From DASZCR01 sp964246705 (lineage in GTDB: Bacteria > Acidobacteriota > Blastocatellia > Pyrinomonadales > Pyrinomonadaceae): DNA of 64,000 nucleotides. Shown here piece by piece: positions 33,025 through 42,610 of the stretch; position 1 is the stretch's first letter; each line of letters starts with the position of its first letter. The position numbers were made by a program, and so were the translations under genes. The notes under the pieces are model-generated. The model was not told the DNA's origin. It saw only the letters and a program-made list of their open reading frames with translations, and searched no databases. The stretch lies in assembly GCA_964246705.1 (NCBI GenBank), contig CAXTRQ010000004.1, positions 1-64,000 of the forward strand, written 5' to 3'.

Positions 33025-34941
33025 ATGAGGAAAACAACTTTCGGCGAACGTTTGCGTTACGCCTTGGATAGAAGTTTGTCGGGCGGCACGATTTCATTGA
33101 TCGGGTGGCTCGGATTGGTGTCCTTTTTTATTGTCCTGACGGCGACCGTGATTTTGTTGTTGACGGGAGTTGCGCCCGAAGTCGCCGAGGGACAGGAGCC
33201 GCAAACTTTCACCTTTGCGGAGGCGTTCTGGCAAAGTTTGATGCGCGCGATTGACCCCGGAACGCTCGCGGGTGATGCGGGCTGGCGCTACCGCATTTTG
33301 ATGTTCGGCGTCACGGCGGGCGGCATTTTTATCGTGAGTTTGCTCATCAGCGTTTTGTCCACCGGCTTGCAAAGCAAGCTCGAAGAGTTACGCAAAGGGC
33401 GTTCGTTTGTCGTCGAAGAAAATCACACGCTGATTCTCGGCTGGTCATCACGAATTTTTCTGATTATCTCGGAACTGATCATCGCCAACGAGAATCAGAA
33501 GAAACCGCGCATCGTGATTCTCGCCGACAGAGATAAAGTCGAGATGGAAGACGAAATTCGGACGAAGGTCGGCAATACTCGAAACACGCGCGTCGTGTGC
33601 CGGTCGGGCAATCCGATTGACCTCGTCGACCTCAAAATTGTTAACCCGCACGCCGCCAAGTCAGTTGTCATTCTCTCGCCAGACGACACGCCGGATGCCG
33701 ACGCGCAGGTTATCAAAATGATTTTGGCGATTACGAACAACCCGGATCGCCGCGCCGCGCCGTATCGCGTCGTCGCCGAAATCCGCGACGAGAAGAATAT
33801 GGAAGTCGCGCGCATCGTCGGTCGAGACGAAGCGAAGCTGATTTTGTCGAGCGACGTGATCGCCCGCATCACCGTGCAAACTTGTCGGCAAGTTGGCTTG
33901 AGCGTCGTCTATAAGGAGCTTTTGGATTACGGCGGCGACGAGATTTATTTTCAGGAAGAGCCGCAACTAACCGGCAAAAATTTTGGTCAAGCATTGTTTG
34001 CTTATGAAAATTGTTCTGTCATGGGACTGCGAGATGCGGAGGGCATCGTCAAAGTCAATCCGCCGATGGAGACCGTCATTCGGGACGGCGACAAGATTAT
34101 CGTGATTGCCGAAGACGATGACAAAATTATTTTCGACGGTTTCTCGCACGTCCGGATTGACGAGAGTGTGATTCGACAAACGCCCGACGAAGTTCCGCGC
34201 CCGGAACGAATCTTGATTTTGGGTTGGAACAATCGTGGCAGAATAATCGTCCGCGAGTTGGATAACTACGTGGCCGCCGGTTCGTTTCTTAAAATCGTGT
34301 CAGAGACTTCGGAAGTTGAAACTCAACTGCAAAAAGTTTCCGAAAGCTTACGGCGTCTCATGGTCGAAGTTGAAGCGGGCGACGCGACCGACCGCAAGTT
34401 GCTCGACAGTCTCGACCTGACCTCGTTTCAGCACATCATCATTCTTTGCTACGCAGATCAGCTTGACGTGCAGGCCGCCGATGCCAAAACAATGATGACG
34501 CTTTTGCATCTGCGCGACATCGAACAGAAAAAAGGCGAGGCTTTCAGCGTCGTCAGCGAAATGATTGACGGGCGCAACCGCGCTCTGGCCGAAGTCGCCA
34601 AGGCCGACGACTTTATCGTGAGCGATGAATTGACGGGATTGCTTTTGACGCAAGTTTCGGAGAACGCCGAACTGCTCGAAGTCTTCGAGGATTTGTTCGC
34701 CGCCGAAGGCTCGGAGATTTATCTTAAACCGGCGCAAAATTATGTCGCGCCGGAACGAGAGGTGAACTTTTATACTGTCGCCGAATCCGCACGGAAACGC
34801 AGCGAAATTGCCATCGGTTATCGTTTGGAGCGATACGCCAACAGTGCCCGCCATGCTTACGGCGTGCGCGTCAATCCGCCAAAATCCGCAATGGTCTCGT
34901 TTGAAGCCGGGGACAAAATCATCGTTCTGGCGGAAGATTGA
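33025..34941 (+). CDS. CASTOR/POLLUX-type ion channel with two TrkA-N-like halves
   Basis: 638 aa. Two N-terminal transmembrane helices (LIGWLGLVSFFIVLTATVILLL and ILMFGVTAGGIFIVSLLISVLS) flank a pore-like segment with FWQSLMRAIDPGTLAGDAGW. Two tandem RCK/TrkA-N-like cytoplasmic domains follow; the first starts NHTLILGWSSRIFLIISEL, the second RILILGWNNRGRIIVREL. This matches plant CASTOR/POLLUX-like channels and their bacterial relatives. Likely a regulated cation channel of the inner membrane; the ion is not certain. Base composition is visibly less GC-rich than its neighbours. It is monocistronic after the tRNA terminator. Confidence 0.88.
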   Translation: MRKTTFGERLRYALDRSLSGGTISLIGWLGLVSFFIVLTATVILLLTGVAPEVAEGQEPQTFTFAEAFWQSLMRAIDPGTLAGDAGWRYRILMFGVTAGGIFIVSLLISVLSTGLQSKLEELRKGRSFVVEENHTLILGWSSRIFLIISELIIANENQKKPRIVILADRDKVEMEDEIRTKVGNTRNTRVVCRSGNPIDLVDLKIVNPHAAKSVVILSPDDTPDADAQVIKMILAITNNPDRRAAPYRVVAEIRDEKNMEVARIVGRDEAKLILSSDVIARITVQTCRQVGLSVVYKELLDYGGDEIYFQEEPQLTGKNFGQALFAYENCSVMGLRDAEGIVKVNPPMETVIRDGDKIIVIAEDDDKIIFDGFSHVRIDESVIRQTPDEVPRPERILILGWNNRGRIIVRELDNYVAAGSFLKIVSETSEVETQLQKVSESLRRLMVEVEAGDATDRKLLDSLDLTSFQHIIILCYADQLDVQAADAKTMMTLLHLRDIEQKKGEAFSVVSEMIDGRNRALAEVAKADDFIVSDELTGLLLTQVSENAELLEVFEDLFAAEGSEIYLKPAQNYVAPEREVNFYTVAESARKRSEIAIGYRLERYANSARHAYGVRVNPPKSAMVSFEAGDKIIVLAED

Positions 34942-34994
34942 ACGTCTCAAAGTTTGATGTCAGAACAAACGCTCTTTGAACTCGGAATTTTTCT

Positions 34995-35020
34995 TCGCGC
35001 CTTGGCGTCTTGGCGTGAAA
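34995..35020. repeat. Short octad repeat (CTTGGCGT twice)
   Basis: CGC-CTTGGCGT-CTTGGCGT-GAAA directly repeats an 8-mer, followed by TTCTCACGCCAA as a partial complement. It resembles the octad elements at 29.1 and 31.3 kb. Confidence 0.45.
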
Positions 35021-35101
35021 CTTATTCTCACGCCAATGAAGTTTCGAGATTTCCCATCTTCACCTGCTAGACTTCCCTACTTTTCGGCGTATCCTATTTC
35101 T

Positions 35102-37994
35102 ATGAATGAAGAACGAACGCCGATTGTGCCGGATGACTTTAGCGGTGAGGTGATTGAGATTGATTCTTCTGGTGAACCGAGGCGAGGAAGGCGCAGATGG
35201 GGATGGTGGTTGTTGCTCGCCGTCTTTGCGCTCGCAATAGTTCTCTCGCGCGCGGTGTCAATTTACGTGGAGACTCTATGGTTCGGCTCGCTCGGTTACA
35301 CGGCAGTTTACTGGACGACTTTTAAGTATGAACTGGCGCTGTTCATTATCTTCGCGCTGGCGACGACGATTGTTTTGCGGAGCGCCTTCTGGCTGATGGA
35401 GCGCACCTTTGATGTCTCTGCGCTCGCCTCGCGGCGCATCCTCTTGAACGATCAAGTGGTCTTCATCAAGCCCGCCCGTCTATTGAAACCGCTGGCATGG
35501 ATTATCGCTGTGCTGGTCGGTCTCGCTTACGGCGCAAGCATGAGCGGCGAGTGGGAGCGTTTCGCGCTGTGGCTGAATAGTCCGCCGACGTTGGACGTTG
35601 ATCCGATCTTCGGTCAACGGCTAGGGTTTTATCTGTTCACGCTGCNNNNNNNNNNNNNNNNNNNNNNNNNNNNNNNNNNNNNNNNNNNNNNNNNNTGTTT
35701 ATGCGTTGCTGCATTCGATTCCGGCGGGTCATCATATTGAGGAAGATTTCACCTCAAAAGTTGCGCCCTTCCCTGCGAGGAAGCACCCGGCGGCTTACAA
35801 GACAATCTCGGCGGCGCTGGCGCTGCTGCTCTCAGCCATCGCGCTCCGCGTCTATTTCTCGCGCTTTGACTATCTGTTCGACGACCACCAAATCTTCACA
35901 GGCGTCACCTACACGGAAGACCATCACCTGCTGCCCGGGCTCGTCGCCGTCACCATCGCGCTGCTGGTCGCCGCTCTGCTCGCGCTCGCGAATGCATTCG
36001 TCTGGCGTCGGCTGCGCGTGTTGATTGGCGTACTCGCTTTGCCTGCCATCGTCTATCTCATCGCAGCCATGTTGATTCCCGGCTACGTGCAAAGCTTCAT
36101 CGTCAAGCCGAACGAACTCGACCGCGAGGCTCCGTACATCGAATACAACATCGCGGCGACCCGGCGCGCCTTCAATCTCGAACGCATCGAAGCGCGCGAC
36201 TTTGCCGCCGACACGACGAATGACGCCTACGCGCTCACGCCGAATCGCCCGACGCTCGATAATCTGCGCCTCTGGGATTATCACGCGCTGCAAGACACAC
36301 TGCGGCAAGTGCAGGAGATTCGCACGTATTACGATTTCAACGACGTGGATGTTGACCGTTATCAAATCGGCGGCGAGACCAGACAGGTGCTCCTCGCGGC
36401 GCGCGAACTCGACATCACAAAGTTACCCGCCTCGTCGCGCGGCAACTGGATTAACGAGCGACTGATATACACGCATGGCTACGGCGTCACGATGAACACC
36501 GCTAAAGGGTTCACGCCCGAAGGCCGCCCAGAATTTATTCTCTCGAACATGCCGACCGAATCAAGCGCGCCTGACATTAAAGTGACGCGCCCGCAAATCT
36601 ACTTTGGCGAAAAAAGCGACACGATTGTTTACGTCAACACAAAGCAGAAAGAGTTCGATTATCCGCAGGGCGATGCCAATGCCTCGACCGTCTACGAAGG
36701 CGAGGGCGGTTTTCCCGTCGGCAATGCTTTTCGTCGTTCAATTCTCGCGTGGGAGTTAGGCGATTTGTCGCGGCTGCCATTCGCCGACGACGTGACCGCC
36801 GAAAGCCGCGTGCTCATGCGCCGACGCATCGGTGAGCGCGTGCAGATGCTCGCGCCGTTTCTCATCTACGACGCAGACCCTTACATCCTCGTGAACCGCG
36901 AGGGGCGTCTCTATTGGATGATGGACGCTTACACTTCCTCGGACACATATCCTTATGCGCGTCATTACGAGACGGCTGGAAACACCGTCAACTATGTCCG
37001 CAACAGTGTCAAAGTAATAATTGATGCGTATAACGGCAGCGTCAATTTTTACGTCTTCGATAGAGACGACCCCGTTCTGAGTGCCTATCGCAACGTGTTT
37101 CCGGCGCTCTTCCGCGACGCGGCGCAGATGCCCGAAGATTTGCGAGCGCACGTCCGCTATCCAGAAACTTTGCTGAAAACGCAGGCCGAAGCTTACAGCC
37201 TCTATCACACGGAGACCGCCAAAGTTTTCTTCCAACGCGAAGACATGTGGAGCGTCGCACGCGAGACGGCCCCGAAGGATAACGGCAGCACGGAGGCACG
37301 CCCGCTCGAACCATACTTCGCGCTGCTCCAACTGCCCGACAGCGCTTCCGCCGACACGTCTCCGACCACGGAATTCGTCAACGTCGTCGCCTTCACTCCG
37401 GCGTCGCGTGATAATCTCATCGGCTGGATGGCCGGGCGCAGCGACGGCGCGGCTTACGGCTCACTGCTCGTCTATAAGTTTCCGAAATCGAAACTCGTCA
37501 ACGGGCCGCTACAAGTCAACGCGCGTATTGACCAGAATGCTCAACTCTCTTCGCAGCTAACGCTCTGGAATCAACAAGGCTCGCGCGTGCAACGCGGCAA
37601 CCTGCTCATCATCCCGCTGGGGCGCGGGCTGCTCTACGTCCAGACGATTTACCTACAAGCCGAACGCTCGCCGATGCCCGAACTCCGTCTCGTCGTCCTC
37701 GCCACACAGGAGCGGCTCGCCTACGGCACTACCTTCGAGGAGGCTTTAACAAATCTCTTCGGTGATACTGCCGGAGTTACTCCGCCACCACGCCCGCCCG
37801 CCGGGGCACAGGAGACCGCGCCGACCGCCCCTGCATCGAGCACGACGAGCACGGCAACGGAACTCATCAACCGCGCCGCCGCAGACCTCGCTGACTATCA
37901 ACGTCTGACCGCCGAAGGCAAACTCGGTGAAGCCGGACAAAAACTCGAATCTCTCAAACACACGCTCGATGAATTGCAGAAGGTCAAGCAGTAA
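35102..37994 (+). CDS. UPF0182 family membrane protein, interrupted by an assembly gap
   Basis: Large polytopic protein of the UPF0182 (COG1615) family, expected around 900-1000 aa. The N-terminal part (35102-35645) begins MNEERTPIVPDD and has several transmembrane helices and SIYVETLWFGSLGYTAVYW, a family hallmark. After 50 N the 3' part continues as VYALLHSIPAGHHIEED with more helices and a big extracytoplasmic domain (PYIEYNIAATRRAFNL, YTHGYGVTMNTAKGF, PEFILSNMP). It ends in a P/T/A linker and a helix. The frames on the two sides of the gap do not agree, so the gap length is not real and I treat this as one gene. Function unknown. Confidence 0.88.
35646..35695. other. Assembly gap (50 N) within UPF0182 gene
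   Basis: Placeholder of 50 bases. The flanking reading frames differ, so the true length is not 50 or a base is missing at an edge. Confidence 0.95.
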
Positions 37995-38002
37995 GCTTTT
38001 GG

Positions 38003-38055
38003 AACGAAGCGATGAGAATCCCGGCTCAGCGTAATTCTAACCGGCTTCGTTTTGA
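38003..38055 (+). terminator. Possible terminator after UPF0182 gene
   Basis: AACGAAGC (38003-38010) pairs with GCTTCGTT (38044-38051) over a large loop and is followed by TT. The long loop makes this uncertain. Confidence 0.3.
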
Positions 38056-38241
38056 TAAGTAATACTATGCTTAAGGCTTCGGCCAGCGGCGGACGGATTG
38101 TACGCGCTTGGGCTTGAATGGCGCAGAAAATTGAGTCACGCCGCCGTTCAATAATCTGGCTATCGGGATGCTTGGGAGATTATACTTTGGCGCACGTCTT
38201 CCCTCTGAGCTAAGGCTCATCAATAAAGGTAAGGTTCCGAG

Positions 38242-38460
38242 ATGTTTAAGTTGCGCTGTCCCAAATGCGGGAGTTCCCGTATCCGCCCCGGATACGGGAG
38301 AGCGCCGTTCTGGTTGAGGATTTTCTTTATCAACAATCTGCTCTGCGACGGCTGCAATCTCCTCTACAGGGGGTTCGCACCGCCTTGGTCTCTGTGGAGA
38401 GCCAGAAGAAGGACGCACCGCCGACGCCACAGCAGTGATACCGGAAAGCCTAAGAATTAA
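38242..38460 (+). CDS. Small zinc-ribbon protein
   Basis: 72 aa. Two CxxC pairs, CPKCGSSRIRPG and LLCDGCNLLYRGF, are separated by a hydrophobic PFWLRIFFIN stretch, followed by a strongly basic tail. The pattern resembles small ribbon proteins associated with membranes. AAGG lies 10 nt upstream of the ATG. A longer ORF on the opposite strand in the same place shows no protein-like features. Function unknown. Confidence 0.65.
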   Translation: MFKLRCPKCGSSRIRPGYGRAPFWLRIFFINNLLCDGCNLLYRGFAPPWSLWRARRRTHRRRHSSDTGKPKN

Positions 38461-38543
38461 CCAGCATCGGAGGTACGCGCTCTCGCTACGTCTGCGGTGG
38501 CGGTGAAGTCTTTCGTCGCTCTCGGACATGAGAGGACGGTCAT

Positions 38544-39398
38544 TCACCCTGCCAGCTTGGTCGCCGCCGCTCCGAGCACGCGTCGGCTGGTTCGCTCCTG
38601 CACAAAGACGACGGCTCGCAAGTTTTCACGCCGCAGATTTTTTCCGAGATCAAAGACGGGGTCGGCATTGAACGCGCTCTTACTTTGAGGGTCTATGTTA
38701 CCCACCACTCGAAGGCTACGCACCACGCCGGTGTGGCTCAGCCTGCGACCGGCGTTCTCACCGCGCGCGACGTTGGTGGATAAGTTGCTCTCCGTGATTG
38801 CAAGCAGCACCTCGACGGTGTCGCCGTCGCTGACGGCAGGGAGTCCTTCGACACTCACTCCCAGTCGTATCCGGTCGGTCTGCTTTTCTTCCTGTCTCGA
38901 TAGAGTGATATGCACGTTTGCTTTAGGCGTCTGCGCTGCTTTTGCAATGGCTTCGTAAGCGAGGTTCTGATTGCCGCCGGGAAATTCAGTCCGGCCATCA
39001 ATAATCATCTGAGGCGTATAGACACCGTCCTTCCCGAAGGCTTGCGCGTATGCTCCTTGCCGCTCGCTGAATGCGGGCGAAGAAAAGGGGTCAGCCCAGC
39101 CGAGGTGATTCCAATAATCCACGTGCTGCGCCAGCGCGATGACTTCAACTCCCTTCACCGGCTGCGACTTTTCTAATTGAGAGAGCAGCGCATCGGCGGG
39201 CGGACAACTCGAACACCCCTCGGAGGTGAACAACTCGACGATGACAGGCGTCGGCTCGTGTTCGTTGATAACAGGTGACGCCTTCTTTTCAGCAGTCGTT
39301 TCAGCAGCGGTCAGGGTCACAAGCTTTCGTCCATTAATAGCGATAGAAGCAATCAGCAACGCGATAACAATCGAGGCTAAGGCGATCCATTTCTTCAT
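38544..39398 (-). CDS. DUF1223 thioredoxin-fold secreted protein
   Basis: 284 aa. An N-terminal signal/anchor (WIALASIVIALLIASIAI) is followed by the DUF1223 hallmark VIVELFTSEGCSSCPPADALL, where CSSC is a thioredoxin-like CxxC. ALAQHVDYWNHLGWADPFSSPAFSERQ and VYTPQMIIDGRTEFPG come next, then a beta-rich C-terminal domain. Predicted periplasmic redox-type protein; substrate unknown. GGGGGAGAG precedes the ATG. It is next to, and on the same strand as, the secreted helical protein at 39436-40080. Confidence 0.9.
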   Translation of the reverse strand: MKKWIALASIVIALLIASIAINGRKLVTLTAAETTAEKKASPVINEHEPTPVIVELFTSEGCSSCPPADALLSQLEKSQPVKGVEVIALAQHVDYWNHLGWADPFSSPAFSERQGAYAQAFGKDGVYTPQMIIDGRTEFPGGNQNLAYEAIAKAAQTPKANVHITLSRQEEKQTDRIRLGVSVEGLPAVSDGDTVEVLLAITESNLSTNVARGENAGRRLSHTGVVRSLRVVGNIDPQSKSAFNADPVFDLGKNLRRENLRAVVFVQERTSRRVLGAAATKLAG

Positions 39399-39435
39399 CT
39401 CTCCCCCTCTATACTGCCGTGAATTTGTGTCCTTG

Positions 39436-40080
39436 CTATTGCTTACCGGAACCTTCGGTCGCCTTTTTCATCTTATCGGCTTCCTTGCTGACCTGCGTGC
39501 TGAGCTTGATGACCTGCTCCAAAGACTGTCTGGCTTTCGCGGAGTCCTGCGGGTCTATCACCTTGATGTTCTGGAAAATCGGGCTGGAGACAAAGCCGCC
39601 GATGGCACTGTCGAGCGCAACCAGTAATGACTTCACGTCCTGCTGCTGCTGCTGCTCCGTGGCTTCCTTGCTCTTGTCCTTTGAATGCTTTTCGGATTCC
39701 GCAGCAAACAGGTTGGACTTGAGCCGGACGGCTCGCTTCTTTAGCTCCGAGGCCGCTTCCGAAATGCGCATGTAATCCGGCGCAGCGTCGTGCGTGCTCG
39801 CCGCCTGTAGGACATCACTGTTGATGATTTGAATGCGCTCGAAGTCCTCTTTAATCTGGGGGAAGTTTTGATTGGGACTGTTCTCAGACTTCTTGTCAGC
39901 CTTTTCCGCATCACGCCGCGCACGCTCCATCTCGACCGACCGGCTTTTAATATCGGATACGCCGTCGCCCACATTGCGATCCGATGCGCCCGGCGGCGGC
40001 CCGTGTTCCTGCGCTCTGGCGGGAGATGAGAGTACAAACGCGATGGCGACGATTGCCAGCAGTGAAAATCCTTTACTCAT
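39436..40080 (-). CDS. Secreted helical protein of unknown function
   Basis: 214 aa. Signal peptide (about 1-24, FSLLAIVAIAFVLSSPARA), then a charged, helix-forming region with MERARRDAEKADKKSEN, RISEAASELKKRAVRL, a poly-Q run of five and LEQVIKLSTQVSKEADKMKK near the C-terminus. I do not recognise the family. The start at 40080 has GGAGGTG upstream and gives a proper signal peptide. It lies 37 bp upstream of the DUF1223 gene and is probably cotranscribed. Confidence 0.7.
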   Translation of the reverse strand: MSKGFSLLAIVAIAFVLSSPARAQEHGPPPGASDRNVGDGVSDIKSRSVEMERARRDAEKADKKSENSPNQNFPQIKEDFERIQIINSDVLQAASTHDAAPDYMRISEAASELKKRAVRLKSNLFAAESEKHSKDKSKEATEQQQQQDVKSLLVALDSAIGGFVSSPIFQNIKVIDPQDSAKARQSLEQVIKLSTQVSKEADKMKKATEGSGKQ

Positions 40081-40358
40081 GCGCCACACCTCCGTTGAAT
40101 TGTCGGTCATAGAGTCTTTAGACCGCTCGATTGAAGTTCATAGCTCGGAGCCAGAGAATAGCAGATAGAAGAGGCGTGCGGTAATCAGAAAACACCGGCT
40201 GCCGTCCCTTTACTGACGGATAAAAGCACTGGACAATTGTTCGTTAATTCTGTTACCTCCGAGATGACACCGTAACATACGCCGCGTGAGCAAGTTTCTG
40301 AGCGATGCTTAACTCACACTCTACTCAACTGAGAATCACCTAATTCAACGAGGAGCAC

Positions 40359-42503
40359 ATGAGAGCGAGAAAATACATTCCGGTCATTTTATTCTGGTGT
40401 TGCACTTTGCAACTCTCCGCTCAAACAACTGCGCCCAACGCTCAGCCGACAACCGAGCACCACTTAATGCCCGTGCCCGCTGCGGTGCGCTTTAATCCCG
40501 GCAGATTGTTAATCGCCAAATCCTTCACCGTCGCCGCCGGAGGTTATACAGACAGACGGTTGCAGGCCGGGATAGAGCGTGCCGTCAGGCGGCTCGAATG
40601 GCGCACGCTGTTGGAGTTTCCACGCGGGCTGGCGAGCGACGCCGCCAACGCGACACTCTCGGTTCAGTGCCGGAGCGCGGGGCAGATAGTACCTTCGGTC
40701 GAAGAAGATGAGAGCTATTCGCTCGAAGTGTCTGACAGACAGGCTGTGTTGAGCGCCGCCACGGTCGTCGGGGCGTTGCGAGGCTTAGAGACTTTCTTGC
40801 AGTTGCTTGAGAGCGACCGTGAAGGCTACTTCATTCCTTCGGTTCAGATTCAGGATAAACCGCGCTTTCCGTGGCGCGGGCTGTTGATTGATGTCGGGCG
40901 ACACTATGAGCCGTTGGAGGTCTTGAAGCGCAACCTCGACGCGATGGCCGCCGTGAAACTCAACGTCCTGCACTGGCACTTGACGGAGGATCAAGGTTTT
41001 CGTATCGAAAGCAAAAAGTTTCCGAAGCTTCATGAGATGGGATCGGACGGCCTCTATTACACGCAGGAACAGGCGCGGGAAATCATCGCTTACGCGAGAG
41101 AGCGCGGCATCCGCGTCGTGCCTGAGTTCGACATCCCCGGCCATGCGACAAGCTGGCTCGTCGGGCATCCCGAACTCGGCAGCGCGCCCGGCCCTTACAC
41201 GATTGAACGCAAGGCCGGAATCTTTGAACCCGCGCTCGACCCGACGCGCGCGGAGGTCTATAAATTCCTCGACGTTTTCTTCGGCGAGATGGCCGCGCTC
41301 TTTCCAGACGCTTACATCCACATCGGCGGCGACGAGAACGAAGGCAAGCAGTGGGACAGGAATCCGCAGATTCAAGCTTTCATGAAAGAGAAAAACATCA
41401 AAGACCACCACGCGCTTCAGACCTATTTCAATCAACAGTTACTGCAAATCCTCAAGAAGCACGGCAAGCGCATGATGGGTTGGGACGAAATCTTTCAGCC
41501 CGACCTTCCGAAAGACGTGGTCATACACTCTTGGCGCGGCCCTGCTTCTCTAGCCGAAGCCGCACGCCTTGGTTATAACGGCATCCTCTCTTCCGGTTAT
41601 TACATTGATCTTATCTTTCCAACTTCTCAACACTACATCGCTGACCCGCTGCCCGCCGACAGCAACCTGACGGACGCCGAGGCCGCGCACATTCTCGGAG
41701 GCGAGGCGACGATGTGGGGCGAATGGGTTAGCCCTGAAACAATAGACTCACGCATCTGGCCGCGCACGGCGGCTATCGCCGAGCGGCTCTGGTCTCCGCG
41801 CACAGTCACCGATGTTGAAGACATGTATCGCCGTCTGGCAATCGTGAGCGTGCAGCTTGAAGAGTTGGGACTGACGCACGAGAAGAATCAGGCGATGATG
41901 CTCAGGCGGTTGGCGCAGGGCAGAGACATTACGCCGCTTCAGACGCTCGTCTCAATCGTCGAGCCGGTCAAAGAGTATCGCCGCTACAACCAGCGCCCGC
42001 AGACCATGCTCAGCCCGCTCACAGGACTCGTGGACGTGGCACGCCCCGATAGCGAGACGGGACGCCGCTTTGCGATGATGGTTAACGGGCTGCTCTCGGA
42101 CGCCCCGCATTTTCGACTCTACAACGAAAACCTCCGCAGCCTCCTGACAGAGTGGCGCAATGCTGCTCCGGCGTTGAATACGATGATGGATAAATCGCCC
42201 GCACTGCATGAAGCCCAGCCGCTTGTGAGCGACTTGTCCAATCTCGGAGCAATCGGACTCGAAGCCGTCTCTTTCCTCTCAGAAGACGTAGCGCCGCCCC
42301 CCGACTGGCGCGATAACCAACTGGCCGCGCTCGAACAGATCGCCAAGCCGAAAGCCGCGCTGGAGTTCGCCGTTATTCCCGGCATCAGGCAACTCATTAT
42401 CGCCGCCGCCGAGTTGCCCCGCCTCAAACAACTGACTCCCGCCGAGTGGCGTCAACAGGTGAAGACTCTGGCCGCGCCACCGCCGAAGCAACCACGCCAA
42501 TAG
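40359..42503 (+). CDS. Beta-N-acetylhexosaminidase (GH20), exported
   Basis: 714 aa. Signal peptide (about 1-22). GH20b N-terminal domain (about 30-160), then the catalytic barrel beginning PRFPWRGLLIDVGRHYEPLEVLKRNLDAM. WHLTEDQGFRIESKKFPKL and RVVPEFDIPGHATSWL follow. The catalytic Asp-Glu pair is in YIHIGGDENEGKQW, and HSWRGPASLAEAARLGYNGILS with LGGEATMWGEWV completes the site. It releases terminal GlcNAc/GalNAc from chitin-like or peptidoglycan-type glycans in the periplasm or outside. The C-terminal 200 residues are helical. GAGGAGC precedes the ATG. Convergent with the CRTAC1-TPR-Oar operon. Confidence 0.95.
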   Translation: MRARKYIPVILFWCCTLQLSAQTTAPNAQPTTEHHLMPVPAAVRFNPGRLLIAKSFTVAAGGYTDRRLQAGIERAVRRLEWRTLLEFPRGLASDAANATLSVQCRSAGQIVPSVEEDESYSLEVSDRQAVLSAATVVGALRGLETFLQLLESDREGYFIPSVQIQDKPRFPWRGLLIDVGRHYEPLEVLKRNLDAMAAVKLNVLHWHLTEDQGFRIESKKFPKLHEMGSDGLYYTQEQAREIIAYARERGIRVVPEFDIPGHATSWLVGHPELGSAPGPYTIERKAGIFEPALDPTRAEVYKFLDVFFGEMAALFPDAYIHIGGDENEGKQWDRNPQIQAFMKEKNIKDHHALQTYFNQQLLQILKKHGKRMMGWDEIFQPDLPKDVVIHSWRGPASLAEAARLGYNGILSSGYYIDLIFPTSQHYIADPLPADSNLTDAEAAHILGGEATMWGEWVSPETIDSRIWPRTAAIAERLWSPRTVTDVEDMYRRLAIVSVQLEELGLTHEKNQAMMLRRLAQGRDITPLQTLVSIVEPVKEYRRYNQRPQTMLSPLTGLVDVARPDSETGRRFAMMVNGLLSDAPHFRLYNENLRSLLTEWRNAAPALNTMMDKSPALHEAQPLVSDLSNLGAIGLEAVSFLSEDVAPPPDWRDNQLAALEQIAKPKAALEFAVIPGIRQLIIAAAELPRLKQLTPAEWRQQVKTLAAPPPKQPRQ

Positions 42504-42610
42504 GGCTGACCTCACAGCCCCGGCGTGTTATTTAAAAGCTGAGAGAACAAGTCCCGTCGGGACAGCATCAAACATACCTTTCAAACAGCTTTTTAAACCT
42601 GCCGGAAGAC

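Noticed and set aside
38071..38547. 158-codon ORF on the minus strand
   Set aside because: It overlaps the small zinc-ribbon gene on the other strand, which has paired CxxC motifs; the minus ORF has none.
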